DNA of 64,000 nucleotides from Acidobacteriota bacterium (GCA_021793405.1 JAJYSV010000001.1:1-64000), one strand, 5' to 3'. Positions 1 to 8,552 are shown, counted from the first letter of the stretch. Numbers and translations are program-made. The notes: generated by a model not told the origin, from the letters alone.

Positions 1-2
1 TT

Positions 3-626
3 GACGACCTTTCGAAAAGCGTCAATGCGCTCTACATCCAGGCGGGCACCGGTCTGCTGGCGATCCTGGTACTTCTCGTCGTGATGAACTGGTTTTTTCA
101 CAAGCTGTACTGGACCGGCTGGATATCACTGCACAACAAGCGCAAGCATGACCTGATCCAGAGTGCGACGGAAATGAGTAAGTCAAGACGCCGCGTGCTG
201 TATGGGATGGCGCTGCTGGGATTCACGTCGTTCTATCGCGAAGGGGTGGAAGTTGTGCTGTTCCTCCAGAGCTATCGCCTGAAACTCGGTGGCGAGCCGG
301 TTTTTTATGGAGTGCTGCTCGGCCTTCTGCTTACGAGCATCGTCGCGGTTATAACGTTCGTGGCTCATCGCAAGCTGCCGTACAAGAAGATGCTCGTGCT
401 CACGGGAATTCTGCTCGGAATTGTGCTGCTGGTGATGGTGGGTGAGCAAGCGCAGGAGATGCAACTGGCGCATTGGTTGCCCACGACGCAAATCTCCTGG
501 CTTGCGAATATCCTTCCTGGATGGATGGGACTGTGGTTCTCAGTCTTTCCAACGGTAGAGACATTGACGGCTCAAGCGATCGCCGGAGTCATGGTGATTG
601 GGTCGTACTTCGCGGCTCAACGCTAG
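3..626 (+). CDS. FTR1-family iron permease, C-terminal part (5' end outside window)
   Basis: The reading frame is open from the first bases of the window, so the gene starts upstream; about 207 codons are visible. The visible part contains several hydrophobic segments separated by short loops. An REGVE motif (about 237-251), matching the REGxE iron-binding signature of the FTR1/EfeU permease family, lies in a membrane segment. The family moves ferric iron across the cytoplasmic membrane, usually with a periplasmic or oxidase partner, which cannot be seen here. The last helix ends in a short basic tail. The gene converges on the minus-strand Tat-exported gene that ends at 746. The family call is fairly firm; substrate and partners are inference. 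Confidence 0.8.
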   Translation, partial: DDLSKSVNALYIQAGTGLLAILVLLVVMNWFFHKLYWTGWISLHNKRKHDLIQSATEMSKSRRRVLYGMALLGFTSFYREGVEVVLFLQSYRLKLGGEPVFYGVLLGLLLTSIVAVITFVAHRKLPYKKMLVLTGILLGIVLLVMVGEQAQEMQLAHWLPTTQISWLANILPGWMGLWFSVFPTVETLTAQAIAGVMVIGSYFAAQR

Positions 627-719
627 GGGAAGTCGCCGAGCGAGATTCCTTCTTCTCAACCATAAGATATGCGCAACGGTTGGGGAGTTTAACAGTGGGT
701 TTCATGCCGCGGCTCAGGG

Positions 720-742
720 AGCGACGCCAGAAGTCCGTCGCT
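720..742. terminator. Short hairpin between convergent genes
   Basis: AGCGACG and CGTCGCT form a perfect 7-bp stem with a 9-base loop. It lies just beyond the minus-strand stop at 746 and about 95 bases after the FTR1 stop. There is no T-run on either strand, so intrinsic termination is only a possibility. Confidence 0.3.
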
Positions 743-745
743 TAT

Positions 746-1687
746 TCAAGCAGTCGAATACTTTTTGCATAGCGCGCGAATCTCCGCGACCAGCTTCGGT
801 ACGCCCGTACTGGCCACGGGATCATCGGCCAAGTTGCTTTCGTATTCCGCAGACATGTACCCTCGGAAGCCCGCCTGCGCGAACAGCCGCCATACACGAT
901 CCATATCGATGGGCGAGTGGTCGTCAAAATGGTCGCGGATGTGCGTGTTGGTCGCATAAGGAATACATGCCGCGATTTGAGCGTAGGAATCCTGCGTCGG
1001 GGTCGGAACAAAATGGGTGATGTCGAGATTGATGCCAGCGTAGGGCGAGTTCACGCGATGCATCACTTCCAGGCAGACGTCCGCACTTTGAGACACGCCG
1101 CCGTGGTCTTCCAGCCCGAGCATGATGCCTTTCTGTCCGGAATAATCGCAGGCCGCTTTCATAGTCTCAACGACCCAGTCGATGGCCTGTTGCACGGTGG
1201 CTCCGGGCGGCAGCTTGCCGGCAAAGACCCGGAGATGGGACGCGCCAAGCCTGTCGGTGACATCGACCCACTTTTTGATTTCATTCAGCGAGTCGGCGCG
1301 CTTGGCGGCATCCGCCTGAACCATACTGACGCCGCAAGCGGCTCCGGAAAACAGGACGGCGTTCTTGTACGCCAAGTGCCGAAGACCATCCAGATAGCCT
1401 GCGTCGGTGGATTGGAAATAGTACGCGGTCATGTCCACGGAATCGAGGCGAAGCTCCACGGCCTTGCGAATGAAATCTTCCATGGTCATGGGGCCATGGG
1501 TAAGTTCACTGCGATAGGAATAGGCACAGCAGCCAGCAAAGAAGCGGGGCAGTTTCGATTCGTATGCAGTGGCGCCCTGCGGCGCCGCTTCCGCCATGGA
1601 TGGTCCCAGCAGTTCCGTTCCAACCGTTGCCAGGGCGCCCACGCCAAGGGTTTTTAGAAATCTTCGACGGGCGATTTTGCTTCGCAT
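746..1687 (-). CDS. Tat-exported sugar phosphate isomerase/epimerase-like TIM-barrel protein
   Basis: A 313-residue protein. Residues 1-35 form a twin-arginine signal (RRRFLKTLG followed by a hydrophobic stretch and an AEA-like cleavage site), so it is probably exported folded. The rest fits the AP-endonuclease-2/xylose-isomerase-like TIM barrel family: GLEDHGG, NLDITHF, HIRDH and SAEYES are the expected metal- and substrate-binding strand ends. Members include sugar isomerases, epimerases and inosose dehydratase-like enzymes; the substrate cannot be told from sequence. The ATG at 1687 is preceded by GGAGG at good spacing. The upstream region carries a palindrome that may be an operator (1805-1828). 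Confidence 0.82.
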   Translation of the reverse strand: MRSKIARRRFLKTLGVGALATVGTELLGPSMAEAAPQGATAYESKLPRFFAGCCAYSYRSELTHGPMTMEDFIRKAVELRLDSVDMTAYYFQSTDAGYLDGLRHLAYKNAVLFSGAACGVSMVQADAAKRADSLNEIKKWVDVTDRLGASHLRVFAGKLPPGATVQQAIDWVVETMKAACDYSGQKGIMLGLEDHGGVSQSADVCLEVMHRVNSPYAGINLDITHFVPTPTQDSYAQIAACIPYATNTHIRDHFDDHSPIDMDRVWRLFAQAGFRGYMSAEYESNLADDPVASTGVPKLVAEIRALCKKYSTA

Positions 1688-1804
1688 TTTTTGCCTCCGG
1701 GATGCATTGGACTCTTAAATTCCGCCTTAAACGCTTGACGGCTTGGCAGTGCCGACATCTGGTAGATTGGGATTCGTCGTTCGTCGGGGTATCCTGACTG
1801 ATCC

Positions 1805-1828
1805 GTGAATATGCTAAAGCATTTTCAC
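1805..1828. promoter_or_regulatory. 24-bp palindrome, candidate operator
   Basis: GTGAA-T-ATGCT, a central AA, then AGCAT-T-TTCAC: two 5-bp plus 5-bp arms that match perfectly apart from one T/T pair. It lies about 120 bases upstream of the start of the minus-strand TIM-barrel gene. A further half-site, GTGAAAATGG, occurs at 1902-1911. The symmetry suggests a dimeric repressor site; which regulator binds is unknown. Confidence 0.4.
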
Positions 1829-1948
1829 TGTTCTTGTGACGCAGGCACCGTTCCATCCCACCGTAGCTTTGCCAGGTTGGGACCCAAACGTTACGCTATC
1901 TGTGAAAATGGTCTAAGAGCAGGTTGGTAGTTGGTATAGAGAAATGCC

Positions 1949-1992
1949 TGTCGTTCTGAGCGAGCGAAGAGAATAAAGGATCTCTGTATTTG
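1949..1992 (+). repeat. Dispersed intergenic repeat, degenerate copy
   Basis: The stretch reads TGTCGTTCTGAGCGAGCGAAG followed by GGATCTCTGTATTTG a few bases later. A related element lies in reverse orientation at 14810-14835 (GTCATGATGAGCGTAGCGAAG). I recall repeats of this kind as common between acidobacterial genes, but cannot search here. Confidence 0.4.
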
Positions 1993-2045
1993 AAAGAAAA
2001 AGATCCCGCACTCTACACCAATAGAAAAATAGAAAAATTGCTCTA

Positions 2046-3161
2046 CTAGTAGATGTGGAAATCGACTTCGATATCCATGCGGACGGCGACAGGCTTCCCA
2101 TTCAGCATGGCCGGCTTGAAGCGGTATTGCTTGACGGCTTCGAGGGCTTTCTCGTCCAGGCCCATTCCGAGCGGACGAACGACCTTTGGATCGCGCGGCA
2201 ATCCGTTGGTGTCGACCACCACTTCCACAATGCACAAGCCCTGATATTTCGCCATGCGAGCCTGGTCGGAAAATTCCGGTTCCGGTGCGTAGATGGCCAC
2301 GGGCGGACTGACGCCCCCGCCGACGCGATAGATGCCGCCGCCGTAGCCGCCGCCCTGTCCCGGTCCCACGCCGGCGCCGGAGCCGGAGCCTACGCCGCCA
2401 CTGCTGCCGGATCCAATGCCACCGTTCATGCCAGTACCGTTGGAAGCCGGTCCGCGCACGGTGGTTAACGGATCGCCAAGATTCGGCATGGCACTGTTGG
2501 GTAGGTGAATATTCTGCGGCATGACCACTGTGGGCTCGACGACTAGCTTGGGCTTGGGATTGCGAATGACCTCATCGGGAGGAACGAATTGGACCTTGGC
2601 AACTTTTGGAAGCTTACCGACAGCGGCCTGAAGGAGGTCGCGATCTCCGCCTCCCCCACCGCCGCCGGTCGGCTGAGGGCTGGGGCTGAAGGGCAGAAAG
2701 GGGGTGATGTTGAAATTCGGCGGCTGAATGACTTTCGCGACCACCGGCCTTTTTCGGTGTCCGAAGATCAGGATCAGAATGATAGCGAAGACGAAGGCAT
2801 GAATTCCGACGGAGAGGAGACTGGACTTGCGATCGCGCGGCCGCGCCAGCAGATCCTGGACAGGGATAGCATGAGATTCAAGCTGGAGAGGCGGCAGTTT
2901 TCGCGGAAAGAACACCTCGCGAAAATCTTCGAACATGCCAGTCCAGATCGGCTCCTGATGGAACGGATCGGGAACAGGAATGGGCTTCGATTTCAGGTGG
3001 AGTACGGGCTGGGGCCTGGGGAAGAACCGGGCACGGATATTTTCCGTCAGCGAGTGCCAGAAGGAACCTTCCACGTCGACCGCTTGCAAGAGAGAGATTG
3101 GACGCAGGTCTCTTGCATTGTCCGTTTCGATTTCAGGTGGTATCAGAAGCTGATTCGACAT
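2046..3161 (-). CDS. TonB-family energy-transducing protein
   Basis: A 371-residue protein. Residues 1-112 are cytoplasmic and contain two copies of an FFPR...P.L.L.S...IPV..D motif (residues 43-67 and 81-105). One membrane helix follows at about 113-135, then a Pro/Gly/Val-rich periplasmic spacer with a Gly-rich run near 170 and a longer Gly/Ser segment at about 245-280. The C-terminal 85 residues (QGLCIVEVVVD, LDEKALEAVKQYRFKPA) are a typical TonB C-terminal domain. It probably couples the proton-motive force to TonB-dependent receptors such as the one at 60681-63464. No exbB/exbD genes lie beside it. The ATG at 3161 is the only convincing start. Confidence 0.85.
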   Translation of the reverse strand: MSNQLLIPPEIETDNARDLRPISLLQAVDVEGSFWHSLTENIRARFFPRPQPVLHLKSKPIPVPDPFHQEPIWTGMFEDFREVFFPRKLPPLQLESHAIPVQDLLARPRDRKSSLLSVGIHAFVFAIILILIFGHRKRPVVAKVIQPPNFNITPFLPFSPSPQPTGGGGGGGDRDLLQAAVGKLPKVAKVQFVPPDEVIRNPKPKLVVEPTVVMPQNIHLPNSAMPNLGDPLTTVRGPASNGTGMNGGIGSGSSGGVGSGSGAGVGPGQGGGYGGGIYRVGGGVSPPVAIYAPEPEFSDQARMAKYQGLCIVEVVVDTNGLPRDPKVVRPLGMGLDEKALEAVKQYRFKPAMLNGKPVAVRMDIEVDFHIY

Positions 3162-3346
3162 CCATTACCCATTTTCGACTGCTCGCGAGAGGGGCACCCG
3201 CGCCGCTGCCTGCTTTTAATTATGCGGGATGCGGGCCATATTTGTCGTCTTCGCCCAGATCCGTGGCAATTTCCAAGGCCTTCGATACAGCGTTCCTGGC
3301 CAATCAGCATGACTCGACGGGTAGAAATATTTGCTCTGTTACCGAG

Positions 3347-3400
3347 ATAACGATGCTTATATCGATAACGATACTGCTTTGGACGCTTGAGCAGTGAATT
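3347..3400 (+). repeat. Imperfect direct repeat, copy 1 (upstream of ileS)
   Basis: Contains ATAACGAT twice and ATAACGATACTGCTTT. It aligns without gaps to 3622-3675, 40 of 54 bases identical, at an offset of 275 bases. Weaker similarity continues for about 40 bases downstream. Confidence 0.55.
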
Positions 3401-3621
3401 TGTTTCTCTCCGTCGGAACGGGACCGGGGCAACATTTCCTACTATTGTTATCGTTTTATCTACTACCAACGTATTAGACACCATCTGGCAAAATCAAGCA
3501 ATGCAAGGAACGAATCTCCCGGCAAAACGGTCGAGAGTCGCGGAACGTGCTGCTTACAGAGCATCGGTTCACCGTTCCAAAGCGGAACCAACACTGTGGA
3601 AAAATCGATCTCCGGTTATCA

Positions 3622-3675
3622 AGAACGATACGGATACCCATAACGATAATGCTTTCGGCGCTTCACCTGCGAATC
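3622..3675 (+). repeat. Imperfect direct repeat, copy 2 (upstream of ileS)
   Basis: Partner of 3347-3400, containing ATAACGATAATGCTTT. It ends about 80 bases before the ileS start codon, so it may lie in or near the ileS promoter or leader. Confidence 0.55.
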
Positions 3676-3752
3676 GATTGCTATCTGGGCAGACGGTCTC
3701 GGCAAAACATTTATCATGGAGGTGTACAAGCATATTTGCCTCGGAGAAACGA

Positions 3753-6719
3753 ATGTCTGCTGGGCCGGATTTAAAGGCGACCCTGAACCTTCCGCACACC
3801 GAATTCCCAATGAAGGCCAATCTGCCGCAGAATGAGCCGAAGCGGCTGGCCGCCTGGGAGGAGTCGCAATTGTACGCGCAGATTCGCGCGGCCCGGAAAG
3901 GTGCGCCCATTTATTTACTGCATGATGGCCCGCCGTATGCGAATGGTCCCATCCATTTGGGCCACGCGATGAATAAATGCCTGAAGGATTTTGTGGTCAA
4001 GTCGAAGACCATGGCTGGATTCGACTCCCCGTATGTGCCGGGCTGGGACTGCCACGGGCTGCCGATTGAGATTAAGGTCGACGAGCAACTGGGGAGGAAG
4101 AAGCTGGAGATTGCACCGATCGAGGTGCTGCGGGCATGCCGCGAATATGCGGCGAAATATGTCGATCTGCAGCGGACGCAATTCATCCGGCTGGGAGTTT
4201 TCGGCGAGTTCGACCACCCGTATTCGACCATGTCGAAGTCGTATGAGGCGCGGGTGCTGGAAACCTTTTTTGAATTTCTGGAAGCGGGCTTTGTCTACAA
4301 GGGATTGAAGCCGGTGTACTGGTGCATCCATGACCGCACGGCGCTGGCCGAAGCGGAAGTGGAATATGAGATGCACACCAGCCCCAGCATTTATGTGCGC
4401 TACAAACTGACCAGCGATCCAGCGGCACTCGATCCGGCGCTGAAGGGAAAACAGGTCAGCACGATCATCTGGACGACCACCCCGTGGACGTTGCCGGCAT
4501 CGCTGGCGGTGGCGTTTCATCCGGAGTTTGAATATGCGGCGCTGGAATCGGGCGACGACGTATTTATTGTTGCGGAATCGCTGGCAAACTCGGTTGCGGA
4601 AGGCTGTGGGCTGAAAAACGTCAGCGAGATTGCGCGCTTTCCCGGCAGAAAACTGGAGCGCGCGACGTTTCAGCATCCATTCTTAGACCGAAGCATTCTA
4701 GGGGTGCTGGCGGAGTATGTGACGGCGGACCAGGGAACGGGCGCGGTACATACAGCTCCCGCCCACGGCGCGGACGATTTTTATACGGGCGTGCGGTACG
4801 GGTTGGATCCGACCTGCAACGTCGATGGCGCAGGGCGGCTGCACCATGGCTTGCCGGAGTATGAGGGGAAGAAGATTTTCGCGGCGAATGAGCCGATCAT
4901 CGATCTGCTGAAAGCCCGCGGCGCGCTGCTGGCGCGGCTGAATATCGAGCATTCTTACCCGCACTGCTGGCGCTGCCACAACCCGGTCATTTTTCGCGCC
5001 ACGGAACAGTGGTTTATCGGGATGGAAACGCCCATGGAAAATCCCGACGGCTCAGCGGCGACCTTTCGGGCACGAGCATTAGAGGAGATCAAGAAAGTTC
5101 GGTGGGACCCGAGCTGGGGCGAAGAGCGCATCTCGAACATGATTGCGACGCGGCCGGATTGGTGTATCTCTCGACAGCGCATCTGGGGCGTGCCCATCGC
5201 AGTGTTTCTGTGCGAAAAATGCAATCAACCGCTGCGCGATCCGGCGATCTTCCGCCGTGTGGTGGAACTATTCGAAGAGGAAGGCGCGGATGCATGGCAC
5301 ACACACTCCATCGAAGACATTCTTCCTCCGGGAACGGTTTGCCAGACGCAAGGTTGCGGCAGCGATCGATTCACCAAAGAGATGGACATTCTCGATGTAT
5401 GGTTCGATTCCGGGACCAGCCAGGCAGCCGTGCTTGGTGACAAGGCGGGCTTTGGATTGACGTGGCCTGCGGACCTGTATCTGGAAGGCGGCGACCAACA
5501 TCGCGGATGGTTCCACACTTCCCTGCTGCTCTCGGTCGGCACCAAGAATGCCGCGCCCTATCGCCGCGTGGCCACGTGCGGATGGACGCTCGACGAGCAA
5601 GGGCGGGCGTTGTCGAAGTCGCGCGGCAACTTCATCGACCCAGGTGAAGTGGGCGATCAGCTTGGCGCGGACATTATTCGGCTGTGGGTGGCGTCGGTGG
5701 ATTTCCGCGAAGATGTTGTCGCCACGATGCCGCTGCTGAAGCGGCTGGCGGAGGATATCTATCGCAAGCTGCGCAATACGTTCCGCTTTCTGCTGGGAAA
5801 TCTTGGAGATTTCAATCCTGCCGTCGATGCTCTGCCGTTCGAGCAGTTGCTGCCGCTGGACCAGTACATGCTGGTGCGTACCGCTGAGTTGACAGCAAAA
5901 GTTCTGCGCTGGTATGAAGAGATGGAATTTCATCGCGTCTATCACGCGATCAATGAATTTTGTACAGCCGACCTGAGCGCCATGTATCTGGATTTGCTGA
6001 AGGACCGGATGTACACGTTTGCGCCCAACGATCCCGCGCGCCGTTCGGCGCAGACGGCGGTGTGGCGCATCACGGAGGCGCTGGTCCGATTGACCGCGCC
6101 CTATCTAAGTTTCACTGCCGAGGAGGTATGGCAATATCTACCCACAGTGAAAGAAAGCCGTGAATTGAGTGTGCACCATGCGCTCTTTCCACGGCAGCAC
6201 TACCCGGGTCCCCCAACAAAAAACGGCCGTGAACCGAGTGTTCATCTAGCGCTCTTTCCACGGCCGCAAGATCTAGCTCCTCCATCCGCAACGGAATTGC
6301 TGCCGGACTGGAAGCAGCTGTTAGGGGTCCGTGACGACGTACTGAAAAGCCTGGAAGAAGCGAGGAAAGAGAAGCGCATCGGCAAGGCGCTGGAAGCGAA
6401 AGTGCGCCTGGAGGTTCCCGCCGGACTGGCGCCGTTGATCGAGAAATATCAATCGAGTTTGAAAGAGCTGTTCAATGTGTCGCAAGTGGGGCTGACGCCT
6501 GCGCCGGAACAAAACGGCTCAAGCACGCTGCGCGTCACGACGCTACCGGCCGATGGCACGAAATGCGAGCGCTGCTGGAATTACTCCGTGCATGTGGGCG
6601 AGAGCAAGAAATGGCCTACTGTGTGCGAGCGTTGCGTGGCGGCACTGGAAGCGATCGGCGCGGCGACCACGGCAGACGCTGTGACGGCGGCGGCGGGCAC
6701 AACGATGGACATGCGATGA
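3753..6719 (+). CDS. ileS: Isoleucyl-tRNA synthetase
   Basis: Charges tRNA-Ile with isoleucine in the cytoplasm. The 988-residue product has the class I HIGH motif as HLGH (residues 68-71), an SKSRGN signature (around 620; the usual KMSKS appears as ALSKS), the CP1 editing domain between them (WTTTPWTLPAS), an anticodon-binding domain, and a C-terminal zinc knuckle with two CERC pairs (about 937-965). I chose the ATG at 3753 because GGAG precedes it by six bases and the protein then begins as the family does; the frame extends to 3387 without family similarity. A 22-residue segment in the anticodon-binding region is duplicated in tandem (6150-6284). The stop overlaps the lspA start by four bases. 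Confidence 0.96.
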   Translation: MSAGPDLKATLNLPHTEFPMKANLPQNEPKRLAAWEESQLYAQIRAARKGAPIYLLHDGPPYANGPIHLGHAMNKCLKDFVVKSKTMAGFDSPYVPGWDCHGLPIEIKVDEQLGRKKLEIAPIEVLRACREYAAKYVDLQRTQFIRLGVFGEFDHPYSTMSKSYEARVLETFFEFLEAGFVYKGLKPVYWCIHDRTALAEAEVEYEMHTSPSIYVRYKLTSDPAALDPALKGKQVSTIIWTTTPWTLPASLAVAFHPEFEYAALESGDDVFIVAESLANSVAEGCGLKNVSEIARFPGRKLERATFQHPFLDRSILGVLAEYVTADQGTGAVHTAPAHGADDFYTGVRYGLDPTCNVDGAGRLHHGLPEYEGKKIFAANEPIIDLLKARGALLARLNIEHSYPHCWRCHNPVIFRATEQWFIGMETPMENPDGSAATFRARALEEIKKVRWDPSWGEERISNMIATRPDWCISRQRIWGVPIAVFLCEKCNQPLRDPAIFRRVVELFEEEGADAWHTHSIEDILPPGTVCQTQGCGSDRFTKEMDILDVWFDSGTSQAAVLGDKAGFGLTWPADLYLEGGDQHRGWFHTSLLLSVGTKNAAPYRRVATCGWTLDEQGRALSKSRGNFIDPGEVGDQLGADIIRLWVASVDFREDVVATMPLLKRLAEDIYRKLRNTFRFLLGNLGDFNPAVDALPFEQLLPLDQYMLVRTAELTAKVLRWYEEMEFHRVYHAINEFCTADLSAMYLDLLKDRMYTFAPNDPARRSAQTAVWRITEALVRLTAPYLSFTAEEVWQYLPTVKESRELSVHHALFPRQHYPGPPTKNGREPSVHLALFPRPQDLAPPSATELLPDWKQLLGVRDDVLKSLEEARKEKRIGKALEAKVRLEVPAGLAPLIEKYQSSLKELFNVSQVGLTPAPEQNGSSTLRVTTLPADGTKCERCWNYSVHVGESKKWPTVCERCVAALEAIGAATTADAVTAAAGTTMDMR

Positions 6720-7225
6720 GCGCAGGTTCCGCGCGCGATCCGCGCCTGAAGCTTCTGTTGATTTCCGTTGCAGTATTTGTCGCCGACCGGCTCACCAAAC
6801 TGTGGATCCTGAACCACATTATTTCCGGACAGGAAATCACCATCATCCCGCGATTTTTTCATCTGTCGCATGTGTACAACAATGGCGCGGCCTTCAGCCT
6901 GTTTTCCGATACTCCTTCGCCGGAGAAGGTTCGCTGGATGCTGATTGCGTTCTCCATGATCGCCATTGCGATTGTGCTTGCTGTGTTCCTGAAGGCTGGA
7001 CGGCGAGTAAATGCAACCAGCATCGCGCTGGCACTAATTCTGGGCGGAGCGATTGGGAACCTGTACGATCGGCTGGCGTATCGCTACGTAATCGACTTTC
7101 TGGCCTTCAATATCTTTGGCTATCATTATCCAGATTTCAATGTTGCTGATTCCTGCATCGTAATTGGCGCGGCCATCCTGTTGATTGAGGTATTGCGCGC
7201 GCCGAAGTCTGCCTTTCTGGACTGA
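6716..7225 (+). CDS. lspA: Lipoprotein signal peptidase (signal peptidase II)
   Basis: A 169-residue integral membrane aspartyl protease that cleaves signal peptides from diacylglyceryl-modified prolipoproteins. Four hydrophobic segments are visible. The conserved blocks are VADRLTK (22-28), NNGAAFSLF (55-63), GNLYDR with catalytic Asp118, and FNVADS with catalytic Asp145. The start ATG overlaps the ileS stop (ATGA), the classical ileS-lspA arrangement, so the two are translationally coupled. It acts after Lgt, which is encoded at 14867-15661. Confidence 0.96.
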   Translation: MSAGSARDPRLKLLLISVAVFVADRLTKLWILNHIISGQEITIIPRFFHLSHVYNNGAAFSLFSDTPSPEKVRWMLIAFSMIAIAIVLAVFLKAGRRVNATSIALALILGGAIGNLYDRLAYRYVIDFLAFNIFGYHYPDFNVADSCIVIGAAILLIEVLRAPKSAFLD

Positions 7226-7252
7226 AGGCCAATCGCAAGCAAGGATGGAAGC

Positions 7253-8029
7253 ATGAAGATTTTCTGTTGTCTGTTGCTGCTGGTTCCGTTCGCTTCCGCG
7301 CAAACCAATCCACCGGTTGCGCCTTCGTCGCCGACATCCACACCTTCGCAGACTGAGGCATTGCCTCCAACACCCAAGCAGATTGCTCACATGGAAGAGA
7401 TGCTTCAGGATTGGCCGGATCTGGCTCGCTATCGCGCGGCCAACGCAGCGTTACCTCTGCCGGCGGCCGGTGAGAACCGAGTCGTGTTCATGGGCGATTC
7501 GATCACCGACGCATGGGGCCGGTCTACAGGAATCTTTTTCCCGGGCGAGCCATACATCAATCGCGGCATCAGCGGCCAGACGACGCCGCAGATGCTGATT
7601 CGCTTTTGGCCCGATGTGATTGCGTTGCAGCCAAAGGTGGTCGTGATTCTGGCGGGAACGAACGACATTGCGGGCAACACGGGACCGTCGACGCCGGAGA
7701 TGATCCAAGAAAATTTCATGGCGATGGCGGATCTGGCCACGGCGAATGGCATCCGCGTGGTGCTGGCGTCGATTTTGCCGGCGGCCGATTATCGCTGGCG
7801 GCCGGGGATCGATCCGAAACCGGTGATCCGCGGGCTGAACGAGTGGATGCGTGAGTATTGCGCGCAGAAGGGCTACGTGTATCTCGACTATTACTCGGCG
7901 ATGGTCAACGCGGAACAAGGGATGAAGAGCGAATTGACCATCGACGGCGTGCATCCCAACGCAGCCGGATATGCGGTGATGAGTCCGCTGGCTGAGAAGG
8001 CGATTGCCGAGGCGCTGGGAACGAAGTAA
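7253..8029 (+). CDS. Secreted SGNH/GDSL-family hydrolase
   Basis: A 258-residue esterase/acylhydrolase-like protein with a Sec signal peptide (MKIFCC...ASAQ, residues 1-17) and a Pro/Ser/Thr-rich linker. All four SGNH blocks are present: GDSIT with Ser83, the GISGQ glycine (about 105-109), GTND with Asn137, and DGVHP with Asp231 and His234. Such enzymes remove acyl or acetyl groups from polysaccharides, lipids or peptidoglycan; the substrate is unknown. It starts 27 bases after lspA and may be transcribed with ileS-lspA, although no functional link is obvious. Confidence 0.87.
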   Translation: MKIFCCLLLLVPFASAQTNPPVAPSSPTSTPSQTEALPPTPKQIAHMEEMLQDWPDLARYRAANAALPLPAAGENRVVFMGDSITDAWGRSTGIFFPGEPYINRGISGQTTPQMLIRFWPDVIALQPKVVVILAGTNDIAGNTGPSTPEMIQENFMAMADLATANGIRVVLASILPAADYRWRPGIDPKPVIRGLNEWMREYCAQKGYVYLDYYSAMVNAEQGMKSELTIDGVHPNAAGYAVMSPLAEKAIAEALGTK

Positions 8030-8083
8030 GCCAGATTGCGAATCCATTCATTCTGAATGGGGCGGAATGGCGAGCATGATTCC

Positions 8084-8440
8084 CTATCGGTTGATGTCTC
8101 CGAATGCGAAGGTGCCTAGAAACATCGGATGGGAGACGGGCGGTTTGGTGCTGGAAATATCCACCGGATACGGCTGCCCGGTCAGCGTAGGAAATCCCCA
8201 GATGCTGCCAGTGTTCAGGTCGACAACCATTTTTCCAAACACCTGGGTGTTGCCATCCACGGACCGCAGCATCACTGTGCCAGGCTCGATGTAGAGCGGG
8301 TCGGCTGCGGTGCTTTGCATTGGCGCCGTCTGCTCCTGAGCTTGTGCGGGATGCGGCTGCCGCAGCGGCCGGATGGCGATGGCGATCAACGCGATCGCGA
8401 TGATCAGCAGCAAAACATTGGTAGTGGCAAGATTTTTCAT
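8084..8440 (-). CDS. Hypothetical protein with N-terminal membrane anchor/signal
   Basis: A 118-residue product. I chose the ATG at 8440 because GAGGAGA lies just upstream; the frame extends further but without a better start. Residues 4-25 are very hydrophobic (LLLIIAIALIAIAI), followed by a Gln/Pro/Ala-rich linker and a globular part of about 70 residues (TVMLRSVDGNTQVFGKMVVD) that may be a small beta domain. It converges on the SGNH hydrolase. I do not recognise the family; an envelope location is inferred from the N-terminus. Confidence 0.65.
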   Translation of the reverse strand: MKNLATTNVLLLIIAIALIAIAIRPLRQPHPAQAQEQTAPMQSTAADPLYIEPGTVMLRSVDGNTQVFGKMVVDLNTGSIWGFPTLTGQPYPVDISSTKPPVSHPMFLGTFAFGDINR

Positions 8441-8552
8441 TGTTCTCCTCATGAGTGCTCTCTCGACATGTTCCGGCATCACTCCTAGTGATGCATATCT
8501 TTCAGGGCATTCTATCCTGACTGCGAATCGCCGAATGCTCCGATGAATACAT

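Larger units (their letters stand above)
1688..2045. other. Intergenic region with operator-like palindrome and dispersed repeat
   Basis: A 358-base gap between the start of the Tat protein gene and the stop of the TonB-family gene, both on the minus strand. It should hold the promoter of the Tat gene and the 3' end of the TonB-family transcript. No credible ORF was found. It contains the palindrome at 1805-1828 and a dispersed-repeat-like stretch at 1949-1992. GGATCT and AGATCC near 1979-2010 could form a weak terminator stem for the TonB-family transcript. Confidence 0.5.
3162..3752. other. Long intergenic region upstream of ileS with two imperfect direct repeats
   Basis: A divergent gap of 591 bases between the TonB-family gene (minus) and ileS (plus). 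The ileS frame stays open upstream to 3387, but the codon usage and lack of family similarity argue that the extra sequence is non-coding. Two 54-base segments at 3347-3400 and 3622-3675 match at 40 of 54 positions without gaps. No T-box-like structure or tRNA was recognised. Confidence 0.5.

Noticed and set aside
3183-3340. Possible broken minus-strand gene (RVMLIGQER... and ALEIATDLGEDDKYGP in neighbouring frames)
   Set aside because: Frames are interrupted by stops and no family could be named; not enough to call a pseudogene.
3387-3752. T-box or other tRNA-sensing riboswitch upstream of ileS
   Set aside because: No T-box core sequence, stem I-like structure or terminator/antiterminator pair could be recognised.
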